Source: a virus
Direction: 5' to 3' (one strand)
Virus record (IMG/VR): IMGVR_UViG_3300019888_000004
Coordinates: 1-64,000 of that record
Length of the DNA: 64,000 bases
Position 1 is the stretch's first letter. Each line of letters begins with the position of its first letter. The position numbers and the translations under genes are program-made. The notes under the pieces are model-generated. The model ran no database searches, was not told the origin of the DNA, and saw only the letters and a list, made by a program, of their open reading frames with translations. This document shows positions 32,745-39,710 of the stretch, in pieces.

Positions 32745-32872
32745 GCCGTGTTGCGCTTCGTGCCGCGCGCCGTCAGCCCCCTGGCCGCGAACCTGGCTGC
32801 CCGCCGCCGCCACTTGTCGCGGTTGATCCGGCGCCTGACCAGCGGGCCGACTTTTCGGAGGTTGGTTCTCAT
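32741..32872 (-). CDS. Arg-rich microprotein
   Basis: 43 residues, about 16 Arg or Lys (LVRRRINRDKWRRRAARFAARG). ATGA overlaps on both sides make it very likely translated. Probably binds nucleic acid. Not recognised. Confidence 0.5.
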   Translation of the reverse strand: MRTNLRKVGPLVRRRINRDKWRRRAARFAARGLTARGTKRNTA

Positions 32873-33432
32873 CGCATCGGGTAAGGTTTTACGGACGAAA
32901 GATCAACGACGACTGAGTTTCTCAACAGCCGGTCGCTGATTCTCACGTCAAATTTCTCCGACCATGATGGCGGCATTATGTTGGTCGTAATCACCGTGAA
33001 CATCCGTTCCCGCCGCGAAAGGATTTGGCACAAGGCATCAGCGCAGACTTTCCAAGGATCGTTCTCGGCGCCAACATCATCCAGGATCAGTAGGCTGCTT
33101 TCAAAAGAGTCGGTCATGTAAGAGCGGTTCTTTTCTGAAAGTTCGCAGGCTAATTCGGGCCACGAAATGTAATCCACGCTTGGCATTTTGTGATTGCCCC
33201 AATGTCCTCTTTCAAACGACGTGAACGCCGACGCTACTCCAAATCGGTGAATCTTCTTGGCGAGATGCGTCTTGCCGGTTCGCACGTCGCCGCAAAGCAC
33301 GAGTAGGGAATGCTGTGGGGAGTTCTTAAACCAACGAGCGCAGAACGCTTCGGCAATATCTCCAACCGCTTCCAGTTCGGGCGATTGAGAAACATCCATA
33401 CCCAGCCACTTCGTTTGCCACTTGTTCTTCAT
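32869..33432 (-). CDS. DnaC-like helicase loader ATPase
   Basis: 187 residues from ATG 33432, two bases before the end of the initiator gene; a longer frame would overlap that gene heavily. AAA+ core: Walker A CGDVRTGKT (47-55), Walker B SLLILDDVGAEND (113-125), sensor-1-like VITTN. This is the DnaC/IstB branch, which loads the replicative helicase. It lies directly after a replication-initiator-type gene, the same order as lambda O-P and many phages. No replicative helicase is seen in the window, so the host DnaB is probably recruited. Confidence 0.8.
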   Translation of the reverse strand: MKNKWQTKWLGMDVSQSPELEAVGDIAEAFCARWFKNSPQHSLLVLCGDVRTGKTHLAKKIHRFGVASAFTSFERGHWGNHKMPSVDYISWPELACELSEKNRSYMTDSFESSLLILDDVGAENDPWKVCADALCQILSRRERMFTVITTNIMPPSWSEKFDVRISDRLLRNSVVVDLSSVKPYPMR

Positions 33433-33433
33433 T

Positions 33434-34237
33434 TTACTTGATCTCTCCACGCTCGCGGAGTTCGGCGACGATTCGATCGCTGGTTTGCTTCGCTGTGGAA
33501 GGCATTCCAAAGTTGCGAGGGTTTTCGGCAGTATTTCTCCGAGGGTTTTGAATTCTTGGTCCATTTTGTCCTCCGTATTCCTCCCAGTGTCGTTTCCAGT
33601 TCGCGAGCGCAGCGGGCCACAGTTTCATCGGATTCTTGCCAACTCTCCACCCGTTCGCTTGGTAGTAGTCGTAAAACTTGTCACCCTCTGACTCCGGCAA
33701 AGCAATTTCAGCGCATTGGAGTTTTACGGCTTCAATCGTCGGCTTTGAGAATCCTTTCCCAGAGGGGTTGGGCGGAAGCGCGGCATTTCCTTCTTCCGTT
33801 CCTTCCATTCCTTCCATTCCCTTCCCTCCTTGGGCACCTGACTGACAGGACGATGGCACCCTGCTGGCACCCTGCTGGCACCCAACTGCATCATTCGTAA
33901 TTTCAGACACTTCCAGCCAATCCGTGTTTTTTTCTAGGTAATCAAGAGAGACTGTCAGCCAACTGACAGGCGCACGGCACTTGACTGACAGGCTGCTGAC
34001 AGTGTGTGGCGTTCCGTTGTCTCGGATAAGCGTACCGCGAGGACTGCATTTTGAGGCGATTTCGACCATCAAGACGAATGCGGCAAAAATCTCGGCGCCG
34101 CGCGGGTGCGCCATAATGTTACTGAAATTTTCCCCATCGTGTTTGTTTGGCATGGCAACCCAGGAGAGAACCTTGACCGTTCTGGAGCGGTTGTTTTCAT
34201 AGAGAGCGTCCCAGTTGCGAATCTTGTAAAGTTTCAT
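33434..34237 (-). CDS. Phage replication initiator (O-like, winged helix)
   Basis: 267 residues from ATG 34237 (ATGA with the preceding gene). N-terminal about 120 residues match phage replication proteins with a DALYENNRSRTVKVLSW...NKHDG start, RGTLIRDNGTPHTVSSL (winged-helix DNA reader) and a following WLEVSEIT segment. The middle is low complexity. The C-terminal about 80 residues (GDKFYDYYQANGWRVGKNPMKLW, AALANWKRHW) match the domain found in phage O-like proteins that contacts the helicase loader. The gene holds repeat arrays that look like an internal origin. Confidence 0.75.
   Translation of the reverse strand: MKLYKIRNWDALYENNRSRTVKVLSWVAMPNKHDGENFSNIMAHPRGAEIFAAFVLMVEIASKCSPRGTLIRDNGTPHTVSSLSVKCRAPVSWLTVSLDYLEKNTDWLEVSEITNDAVGCQQGASRVPSSCQSGAQGGKGMEGMEGTEEGNAALPPNPSGKGFSKPTIEAVKLQCAEIALPESEGDKFYDYYQANGWRVGKNPMKLWPAALANWKRHWEEYGGQNGPRIQNPRRNTAENPRNFGMPSTAKQTSDRIVAELRERGEIK
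33841..34003. repeat. Iteron-like CTGACAG repeats inside the initiator gene, candidate origin
   Basis: ACTGACAGG occurs at 33841, 33962 and 33984; CTGACAGT at 33996; the inverse ACTGTCAG at 33951. Between 33924 and 33948 is a T/A-rich tract. Repeats inside the initiator gene, next to an AT-rich stretch, are the layout of the lambda origin. No experiment or search supports it yet. Confidence 0.45.
33855..33883. repeat. 11-bp tandem repeat
   Basis: GGCACCCTGCT is repeated at 33855 and 33866, with a third partial copy (GGCACCC) at 33877. It lies in the low-complexity middle of the initiator gene, just beside the iteron-like repeats. It may be part of the origin or a slippage product. Confidence 0.6.
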
Positions 34238-34449
34238 GTGGGGATGTCGTCGTCGCTGACGCAATCGAACTCGGACTTGCAAGTCGGGCAGAAGAAATGC
34301 GCTGTGTGAAGTTCGGCATGTTCCCACTCGTAACCGAATCCAGCTTCTTGAACGGCGCGGCGCATCATTTCTTGAAACGTCCGCGCCTTCGGCCCTTCCC
34401 TGCCGCACTTTTCGCAGACAAGGCAATCTCCAACTGGTGATAATTTCAT
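34234..34449 (-). CDS. Zinc-ribbon small protein
   Basis: 71 residues from ATG 34449. CLVCEKCGREG (about 9-18) and CPTC (about 54-57) make a two-pair zinc site, with the acidic tail FDCVSDDDIPT. The usual start overlap with an upstream gene is missing; a structured element and an HNH gene sit there instead. It overlaps the initiator gene by ATGA. Confidence 0.55.
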   Translation of the reverse strand: MKLSPVGDCLVCEKCGREGPKARTFQEMMRRAVQEAGFGYEWEHAELHTAHFFCPTCKSEFDCVSDDDIPT

Positions 34450-34464
34450 GCGGCAAAACAATTA

Positions 34465-34547
34465 CCCCGTTGCGGAGTCCGGCCCGGAATGGGTAGTAAG
34501 GGTCAGCGTTTCCGCTGAACTTAACTGTTCCGAACCCCGCAACGGGG
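34465..34547 (-). other. Palindromic structured element (candidate RNA or REP)
   Basis: Perfect 11-bp arms CCCCGTTGCGG (34465-34475) and CCGCAACGGGG (34537-34547) enclose CGGAA/TTCCG arms and a 6-bp hairpin at 34503-34518. Read on the transcribed minus strand, that hairpin closes a GAAA (GNRA-type) tetraloop, TCAGCG-GAAA-CGCTGA. Two more hairpins follow at 34579-34599 and near 34620. The stretch 34450-34642 has no gene. It may be an RNA of the HNH element, a REP-like repeat or a regulatory leader. Confidence 0.5.
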
Positions 34548-34642
34548 CATTGCTCAAACATAACCTTCTACCCGTTAGAGCCAGTTTCCGGGGCTGGCTT
34601 GTCAGTATTTCTACCGACGACCGATTGAATCATCGGCGGGAA

Positions 34643-35266
34643 TTATCCGCAAGAAAATAATTCAGCTTTTTCTTTTCTGCTTCCACCAAACCGGAAAGGT
34701 GGTGTTAGGAGCCTTTCCACGCCAGCGTAATTGCAGAAGGTTTTGAATTGATCGCGACTGATTCCGAGGCTTGTAATATCTTCAAACGAAAGAGATTTTC
34801 TTCCAGCGCACATATCTAAAAACGCCTTGAAGACAGCGGATTCAAAGACGCGCATCTTGCCATGACATCTCAAGCAGAGAGGCACAGTCTCGTCCTTTGA
34901 ATAATCTTCATGGTGGCCGTGCAGTGACTTCGAGCGACGACCACAAGCTGAACACACATCCGTTCGCGGCTTCTTGGCTATCAACTGCTGTGCTCTTTGG
35001 TGGGAAAAGCCAAACTCGTCTCCGATTTCAGAATAGCTCTTGCCCTGAATTTTAAGGAGGCGAATGAGTGCTATCCTTTTTATTGTTTGTGGCCGATGGC
35101 CTTTCGGAGCGCCGGGCTTAAAACACGGAAATCCAAGCCGCTTCCTAACCTTAGAAATCTCGTGATGGTTGGTTCCTAAAGCCGCAATGATAGCCACTGG
35201 AGGCTTTCCAACTTTGAGTAATTCTTCGATTTTGAGAATCGTTGGTGATATTGAGTTGTCAGGCAT
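34643..35266 (-). CDS. HNH endonuclease with sigma-like HTH
   Basis: 207 residues from ATG 35266; ATG 35311 would add 15 residues. Two HTH segments: PPVAIIAALGTNHHEISKVRKR (about 20-42) and LLKIQGKSYSEIGDEFGFSH (about 65-85). Then VCSACGRRSKSLHGHHEDYS and LCLRCHGKM form a zinc-framed HNH. The layout (DNA-reading HTH plus HNH) is that of a homing endonuclease. Upstream and downstream are a 23-codon gene remnant and a structured gene-free stretch, as expected for an insertion. Confidence 0.75.
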   Translation of the reverse strand: MPDNSISPTILKIEELLKVGKPPVAIIAALGTNHHEISKVRKRLGFPCFKPGAPKGHRPQTIKRIALIRLLKIQGKSYSEIGDEFGFSHQRAQQLIAKKPRTDVCSACGRRSKSLHGHHEDYSKDETVPLCLRCHGKMRVFESAVFKAFLDMCAGRKSLSFEDITSLGISRDQFKTFCNYAGVERLLTPPFRFGGSRKEKAELFSCG

Positions 35267-35321
35267 AAACGGATCATCGTTTGTGTTTAGTGGTGGGTGT
35301 CCGGCCATCAACCGGCGCCCG

Positions 35322-35393
35322 CTACGACTTTCGAGATTCCTCCGCGTTGTCGCAAGAAAAATCTGCGGATTTCGTTTCCGTCAAGGTTTTCAT
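35322..35393 (-). pseudogene. Possible 5' remnant of a gene cut by the HNH insertion
   Basis: A 23-codon frame begins at the ATGA overlap of the preceding stop (35390-35393), exactly where the next operon gene should start, but ends at TAG 35322, just before the HNH gene. The translation (KTLTETKSADFSCDNAEESRKS) is not recognised. It may also be a real microprotein. Confidence 0.3.
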
Positions 35394-35629
35394 GCCCATA
35401 GCGACTCATAAAATTTGGCGCGTTCTTGTTCGAGCCTGGCGAGCGCCTCAGTCTCATTCCTGCCAATTCCGATGATCTCACCCCCGTCAACTTCAGCGCC
35501 GAAGATCGTATGAATTCGCTCCTTGGCGACAAAGTATCTGCCTGTGCGAGAATTCGGATTGATAACTTCTTCAACGGTTGGTTGGCTGGTCGTCAGTCCG
35601 GGTGATTTGGATTCGTGAATTTGAATCAT
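35390..35629 (-). CDS. Small hypothetical protein
   Basis: 79 residues, ATGA-coupled. Beta-rich core (RTGRYFVAKERIHTIFGAEVDGGEIIGIGRN) followed by a helix (ETEALARLEQERAKFYESL). Not recognised. Confidence 0.5.
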   Translation of the reverse strand: MIQIHESKSPGLTTSQPTVEEVINPNSRTGRYFVAKERIHTIFGAEVDGGEIIGIGRNETEALARLEQERAKFYESLWA

Positions 35630-35868
35630 CTCTGGATTTTTTGTTGCACGATCCCGTCCTCAGTCCGATAGTTCCTTGCCCGCGCAATGCGGGTTGTTGG
35701 TTTCAACAGGTTATCCGGCGGCGGAGTCGTCGCCGGTTTTTGTTGCAACACCAAGGGCAGCCAATAAACCAAAGAAGTCAGCATTTCGATCTCGTAGTTT
35801 ATAGTCCGATTCCTCGCTCGGTTAAGCCTCTGCCGCTCGCGCTGACCCGCTCGCTTTCTTCGACTCAT
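35626..35868 (-). CDS. Small basic protein with hydrophobic centre
   Basis: 80 residues. Arg-rich N-terminus (SRRKRAGQRERQRLNRARNRT), a hydrophobic stretch (EIEMLTSLVYWLPLVLQQK, about 25-43) that could touch a membrane, then a Pro/Thr linker. It overlaps the upstream gene by about 46 bases. Not recognised. Confidence 0.45.
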   Translation of the reverse strand: MSRRKRAGQRERQRLNRARNRTINYEIEMLTSLVYWLPLVLQQKPATTPPPDNLLKPTTRIARARNYRTEDGIVQQKIQR

Positions 35869-36061
35869 ACAATAGCCCGCGTCGTGGATGTCGTGGGCTG
35901 GGTCGGTTGATACGCCGAACCAGCGTCTTTGCGCCAGAGGTGGTCGGTTGATTGGATTTCATTTCACCTTTTTGAGCGCATTGCGCCTGACTCCACAGAG
36001 CGCCATTCAGCTTGCCCAAGTTCCGGTTTTGGTTCTTATATCGCATGTCGGCTTGCATCAT
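35822..36061 (-). CDS. Small basic protein
   Basis: 79 residues, starting at the ATGATG that overlaps the previous stop. Gln/Asn-rich (DMRYKNQNRNLGKLNGALWSQ) with a basic C-terminus (RRINRPSPRHPRRGLLYE). The 46-base overlap with the next gene is longer than normal here, so one of the two starts may be wrong. Confidence 0.4.
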   Translation of the reverse strand: MMQADMRYKNQNRNLGKLNGALWSQAQCAQKGEMKSNQPTTSGAKTLVRRINRPSPRHPRRGLLYESKKASGSARAAEA

Positions 36062-36237
36062 GTGGCCTTCGTTATTGAAAGCCGCTTGCCGTTTGGGTGG
36101 GTTTTCTTCCAGTCCATCAATTCGGCTATGGTTGTCGCAGGCGTGCAAACGTGCGTTTCGACCCACATGTCGCCCACGGTTTCGTTGCCGTCGCTGCATT
36201 CGAGCACGGCCACGTAATCGGATTCGTCGGATTCCAT
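36058..36237 (-). CDS. First gene of the leftward 29-36 kb operon, small acidic protein
   Basis: 59 residues from ATG 36237. Acidic N-terminus (ESDESDYVAVLECSDGNETVGD) with two cysteines, helical C-terminus. A -10 box ends six bases before the ATG, so translation may start without a leader. Not recognised. Confidence 0.5.
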   Translation of the reverse strand: MESDESDYVAVLECSDGNETVGDMWVETHVCTPATTIAELMDWKKTHPNGKRLSITKAT

Positions 36238-36243
36238 TTCGCA

Positions 36244-36272
36244 ATTAAACCACGGGCGGATTGGCGGGGCAA
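36244..36272 (-). promoter_or_regulatory. Leftward promoter, leaderless type
   Basis: On the minus strand TTGCCC (36272-36267), 17 bases, TTTAAT (36249-36244), then six bases to the ATG at 36237. The -10 has five of six consensus bases. The expected start site falls on or next to the A of the ATG, implying a leaderless message for the long leftward early operon. Confidence 0.5.
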
Positions 36273-36283
36273 GAAAAAAGTTG

Positions 36284-36311
36284 TTGACATTATTCGGCAA
36301 CACGGCATGAT
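36284..36311 (+). promoter_or_regulatory. Rightward promoter, leaderless type
   Basis: A perfect TTGACA (36284-36289), 16 bases, CATGAT (36306-36311), then eight bases to the ATG at 36320. It diverges from the leftward promoter only about 12 bases away, so both early operons are probably controlled together. Confidence 0.5.
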
Positions 36312-36319
36312 GCTTGGAA

Positions 36320-36526
36320 ATGCCAACATCAACCAAGCCAAAAAAACTCAGCACGCTTGCCATCGCCGCGAAGCTCAAGGCCGAGAAAACCTTCTGGGTC
36401 GGCACGGATCGAGAACGCAGGGACGTGCTCGCAGTCGCGCGCTACCTCGACCTCGGCGTGAAGATTACAACCCGGGCCTGTGTTGGCTCCGAGGGCTTCA
36501 ACGTCTATTTCATCAATTCAAAATGA
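36320..36526 (+). CDS. First gene of the rightward 36-44 kb operon
   Basis: 68 residues. Lys-rich N-terminus (TKPKKLSTLAIAAKLKAEKTF), then a small alpha/beta part (RRDVLAVARYLDLGVKITTRACVG). A TTG two codons upstream is possible. Not recognised. Confidence 0.5.
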   Translation: MPTSTKPKKLSTLAIAAKLKAEKTFWVGTDRERRDVLAVARYLDLGVKITTRACVGSEGFNVYFINSK

Positions 36527-36888
36527 ACACCCAACTCCTCCGCCGCATCCAGCGGCAGATTCTCAAAGAGCCGGAGCAGTTCCAGATGCGGACCTGGTTC
36601 ACCAGCTGGTCCTACTCAACAATCCCAAACTGCGGCACGGCGGCCTGCATTGGCGGCTGGGCTGTAAGTCTGAAACATGGACGAACTCCAAGAGATGAGC
36701 GCATGGCAATTCCCAAAGGTGGCGTATTTGAGGCCGCGCGCAGAGCCGTCGGGCTTACCACAAAACAAGCGCACCTGCTGTTCATTCCCATCAACTGGCC
36801 AGCGCGGTTTAAGCGATTCCACCACGACAACCCAAAACAAGCCGTGGCGAGAATTTCACATTTCATCAAAACGAAAGGCGAAGATTGA
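36523..36888 (+). CDS. Hypothetical protein
   Basis: 121 residues from ATG 36523, overlapping the previous stop by ATGA; the longer upstream frame overlaps the promoter region and is not used. RRIQRQILKEPEQFQMRTWFTSW, then NCGTAACIGGWAVSL, and AARRAVGLTTKQAHLLFIP. This matches a small family seen in phages and bacteria with a CGTxACIxGWA motif. Its function is unknown. Confidence 0.6.
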   Translation: MNTQLLRRIQRQILKEPEQFQMRTWFTSWSYSTIPNCGTAACIGGWAVSLKHGRTPRDERMAIPKGGVFEAARRAVGLTTKQAHLLFIPINWPARFKRFHHDNPKQAVARISHFIKTKGED

Positions 36889-37280
36889 GCGATCCAATTC
36901 AAATCAGCGACGCTGCGCGCGAAGCGGCTCTCGACATGGACGGCGGGGTGAGTTGGAGGGCCGAAAGAATTCAGAAGGCAATAGATGCCGCGACCTCCGA
37001 GTTACAGAAGGAAATCAATCGCAATAAGCGTTCTGTAAACTGGGCCGACGATACACGCATCGCACTGTCAAAAGAACTCGGCTGCGCGGCGATGGCCTCT
37101 GAAGTTGTCCTGCAAGTCAAAAAACTGCGCGTCGAGAACAACAGGTTGCGCGAAGCCTTGAAATGTCTGGCGCTATCACACACGCCGGAATGGTGGCTGA
37201 GTGGAGCGCCAGAACAGATCGCCGAGAATGCCCTCGCGCAAAAACCGGAGGAAAAACCATGCGAAACGAAACCAGCTTAG
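36885..37280 (+). CDS. Coiled-coil small protein
   Basis: 131 residues from TTG 36885 (TTGA overlap). A long predicted coiled coil from about residue 25 to 95 (RAERIQKAIDAATSELQKEINRNKR, VVLQVKKLRVENNRLREALKCL). Not recognised otherwise. Confidence 0.5.
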   Translation: MSDPIQISDAAREAALDMDGGVSWRAERIQKAIDAATSELQKEINRNKRSVNWADDTRIALSKELGCAAMASEVVLQVKKLRVENNRLREALKCLALSHTPEWWLSGAPEQIAENALAQKPEEKPCETKPA

Positions 37281-37378
37281 GCGGATCACCGGCGGCGACG
37301 CCACAACCCAAACCATCGCGCAAGCGCCGGCCCGCGCTGCCGTTCCCGAAACGCGCCGAAGAACCGGAGGCAGCATGA
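37259..37378 (+). CDS. Pro/Arg-rich microprotein
   Basis: 39 residues, starting inside the previous gene and overlapping the next by ATGA. Low complexity (PQPKPSRKRRPALPFPKR). Reality rests on the overlap chain only. Confidence 0.35.
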   Translation: MRNETSLGGSPAATPQPKPSRKRRPALPFPKRAEEPEAA

Positions 37379-37560
37379 TAGTCATAGACGGAATCGAAAT
37401 GGACGATGGCGTGGACGAGCCGGACGCAGGACACGAGGACAGCGATGATGATGCCTGCGCTACGTGCGGCGGTGACGGAGTGAACGCGCAAACCCAAATT
37501 CTAACCCCGCGCGGTTACGACGAAACTCACGCCGAGTGCCTTGAGCGAGTTGAGAAATGA
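37375..37560 (+). CDS. Acidic zinc-knuckle microprotein
   Basis: 61 residues. Strongly acidic first half (DGIEMDDGVDEPDAGHEDSDDD), then CATCGGDGVN, a single DnaJ-like knuckle, and HAECLE. Overlaps neighbours by ATGA. After its stop a 15-codon frame begins with ATGA but is cut short before the HNH-like gene. Confidence 0.5.
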   Translation: MIVIDGIEMDDGVDEPDAGHEDSDDDACATCGGDGVNAQTQILTPRGYDETHAECLERVEK

Positions 37561-37708
37561 CTTGCACCGCAAAACGAATCAGGCCATCATCCGAACGGCC
37601 TTAGAACGGCTGAAAAAGCAGATGCAAAACGATACTCTCCAGCGCCCTTCACGGTTGCCGCAAATCTGCGCGGGTTCTACTTCACGGTCGGGTGCTGGTT
37701 TTGCGTTT

Positions 37709-38335
37709 ATGGGGAAACTTCAAGACCTAACAGGGAAAACCTTTTCACGATTGTTTGTTGTCGGACTCGCCGGCAGAAACAACAGCGGAACGCACCTATG
37801 GGAATGTTTGTGTCAATGCGGGGCTACAACCTCCGCCACACGAGGCAACCTCAAAAACGGGCACACCAAATCTTGCGGTTGTTTAAGGATGGATGTCTCG
37901 TTTCAAATCAACCTTAAGCATGGGCACGCACACAAAGGAGAGAGAACACCAACCTATCGAAGTTGGGACGCAATGAAAGACAGGTGTTTGCGCCAAGAAT
38001 GCGAAGCTTTCAAGCATTACGGCGGGCGCGGGATAAAAATTTGCGAGCGGTGGCTTCATTCGTTTGAAAACTTTCTGGCCGACATGGGGGAGTGTCCTCC
38101 CGGACTTACGATAGACCGCAAGAACAACGACGGCAATTACGAGCCTGATAATTGCCGATGGGCCGACAGAAAAACCCAAGCCAATAATAATCGCCGCAAT
38201 CGAATCATGGAATTCAACGGAGAGCGATTAACAGCTTCACAGTGGGCGGACAAACTTGGGATTAGATCACGCACAATCCTTGAGAGAATTAACAATGGCT
38301 GGGGCATTGAAAAAACGCTCACAACACCAATATAA
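37709..38335 (+). CDS. Homing-endonuclease-like protein, YGGRGI family (copy 1)
   Basis: 208 residues from ATG 37709. N-terminal zinc-type domain (GKTFSRLFVVGLAGRNN, WECLCQCG, GHTKSCGCLR), core YRSWDAMKDRCL...KHYGGRGIKICERW, FLADMGECPPGLTIDRKNNDGNY then NCRWADRKTQANNNRR, and a C-terminal HTH (TASQWADKLGIRSRTILERI). This family resembles HNH/AP2-type homing proteins found scattered in phage genomes. Two relatives lie at 40728 and 46461. It sits in a gap between two small operon genes, consistent with an insertion. Confidence 0.65.
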   Translation: MGKLQDLTGKTFSRLFVVGLAGRNNSGTHLWECLCQCGATTSATRGNLKNGHTKSCGCLRMDVSFQINLKHGHAHKGERTPTYRSWDAMKDRCLRQECEAFKHYGGRGIKICERWLHSFENFLADMGECPPGLTIDRKNNDGNYEPDNCRWADRKTQANNNRRNRIMEFNGERLTASQWADKLGIRSRTILERINNGWGIEKTLTTPI

Positions 38336-38361
38336 AAACGACATTGCGCTTCCTGATACCC

Positions 38362-38541
38362 ATGTTAATTGACGAGACTTTTGATGAATGCCTGAATCGC
38401 CAGACGAGAGAGAGCCGCTTCGCACTCAAGCCGAAACCCGTCCAGCACGATTGGCATGTTCGCATGTGGGCGGTTGAAATGTTTGAACTCATCGAAACGC
38501 TCGCGTGGCAGAGGCGACAAGCCCGCGCAAACTTTGAATAA
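38362..38541 (+). CDS. Small hypothetical protein
   Basis: 59 residues from ATG 38362. Trp-rich basic protein (KPKPVQHDWHVRMWAVEMFELIETLAWQRR). No recognised family. A few bases after the HNH-like gene, so it may be the downstream part of an interrupted unit. Confidence 0.45.
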   Translation: MLIDETFDECLNRQTRESRFALKPKPVQHDWHVRMWAVEMFELIETLAWQRRQARANFE

Positions 38542-38568
38542 TGGAAAACCAAAAACCCAAGGAAACTC

Positions 38569-39177
38569 ATGCCTACCTTTGAGAGATGCGATAAATCCGT
38601 TGAATCTCTGGCCCGCGAGTTAATCGGAAAATACGACACCAACAAGCCGTTGGACCAGATTGGTGTGAAGATTGACTACGTGTTCGCCTACGCGGATTTA
38701 GACGATAAGGACCGACCGATCAACGATGCACTGACAAATAACGGAATCAAGGCGCTGGGCATCACGCGCAAGATTCCGCTCAAAGACCGCGCTCTTGGAC
38801 GAGGCGATGCCGAAATTGCGCTGGACGGCGACTGGTGGAAGGTGGCCACAGACGACCAACAGGCGGCGCTGCTCGACCACGAACTTCACCACATCGAAAT
38901 CAAATCGGACAAGCACGGCAACGTCCAGTATGACGACCTTAACAGGCCGCAGTTGAGGCTGAGGAAGCACGATCAGGAATTTGGGTGGTTCAACTGCATC
39001 GCTGAACGCCACGGCGCCGCGAGCCAGGAACGGATTCAAGCCAAGTCAATCATGGATTTCTCCGGTCAATTCTACTGGCCCGGCATCGCGCCAACGATTG
39101 AGTTGTCCAGTGGTGGAAAAAGCACAGGACTAATCCCTCTCGGCGCATTCGCAAAGGCCGCAGCCAAGAAAATTTGA
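38569..39177 (+). CDS. Putative phage metallopeptidase
   Basis: 202 residues from ATG 38569. DDQQAALLDHELHHIEI carries the zincin motif HELHH (104-108). ALGRGDAEIALDGDWW and the distal NCIAERHGAA segment match the putative phage metallopeptidase family (Phage_metallopep). The enzyme would be cytosolic; substrate unknown. Similar proteins lie in phage early operons. Confidence 0.75.
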   Translation: MPTFERCDKSVESLARELIGKYDTNKPLDQIGVKIDYVFAYADLDDKDRPINDALTNNGIKALGITRKIPLKDRALGRGDAEIALDGDWWKVATDDQQAALLDHELHHIEIKSDKHGNVQYDDLNRPQLRLRKHDQEFGWFNCIAERHGAASQERIQAKSIMDFSGQFYWPGIAPTIELSSGGKSTGLIPLGAFAKAAAKKI

Positions 39178-39182
39178 ACGCT

Positions 39183-39386
39183 ATGACCGACGAACAATTC
39201 TCCCAACTCAAAGCGGACGAGGAAGCCGCTTACGCTGCGTATGACGAGCAGTTAAACGCAACCAATCCGCTGGGGGCACAATGGCTGCTGCTTAAACAGA
39301 AACTCGACCGCGAGAACATGCGCCGGGAAATTCTGGCCGAGGAAGCGGCGGCGCTGAAATCCATCCCTGACCACGAACTCGCATGA
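39183..39386 (+). CDS. Small helical protein
   Basis: 67 residues from ATG 39183; a TTG at 39174 would overlap the previous stop. Helical and acidic (QLKADEEAAYAAYDEQLNA, LLLKQKLDRENMRREILAEEAAAL). Overlaps the next gene by ATGA. Confidence 0.5.
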   Translation: MTDEQFSQLKADEEAAYAAYDEQLNATNPLGAQWLLLKQKLDRENMRREILAEEAAALKSIPDHELA

Positions 39387-39562
39387 AGCGCGACCTCCGC
39401 AGCCCTCTCGCCAAGGCCCGCGACGAATGGCTGGCGAGCGAGGAAGGGAGACCAGTCGCCGTCCCATACCTCCAAAACCGGCTCACGATGGCCTTTCTTT
39501 GCCGGGGCGCAGTGGGCGACGAAACAACTCAAAGAAAATGTTTGACGAACCTAAACGCTTAG
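39383..39562 (+). CDS. Small protein of the phage KARDEWLASEEG type
   Basis: 59 residues, ATGA-coupled to the preceding gene. The segment ARDEWLASEEGRPVAVPYLQ with NRLTMAFLCRGAV is a pattern common in short phage proteins (helix, W..SE.G, YL.NRL..AF). Function unknown. Ends 10 bases before the next small gene. Confidence 0.55.
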   Translation: MKRDLRSPLAKARDEWLASEEGRPVAVPYLQNRLTMAFLCRGAVGDETTQRKCLTNLNA

Positions 39563-39572
39563 GTATTCTCGG

Positions 39573-39710
39573 ATGAATGCTAAAAACAAACACGCAGTTG
39601 CTCTTGGTAGGATTGGCGGCAAAGCTAAGACGAGGGCCAAAACCAAAGCGGTCAGAGCCAACGGTCGTCTGGGTGGACGGCCAAGAGTGTATCGGCGTAC
39701 CGCTGACTAA
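39573..39710 (+). pseudogene. GGKA-type small gene, probably cut at its 3' end by an HNH insertion
   Basis: 45 codons starting at ATG 39573. HAVALGRIGGKAKTRAKTKA and VRANGRLGGRPR match a widespread small phage and bacterial protein family with GRxGGKA and GGRP motifs. After GGRPR the frame closes quickly and an HNH/AP2 protein runs in another frame, overlapping for about 38 bases or more. Either the true 3' end was lost or the family member is naturally this short. Confidence 0.5.

Noticed and set aside
34465-34547. Integron attC site
   Set aside because: The palindrome is attC-like in size, but proper inverse core and core sites are not present at the ends.
34449-35393. Group I or group II intron with HNH gene
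   Set aside because: Hairpins and a GAAA tetraloop are present, but the conserved group I core sequences and a group II domain V were not found, and no clean exon join could be built. Kept only as a structured element.
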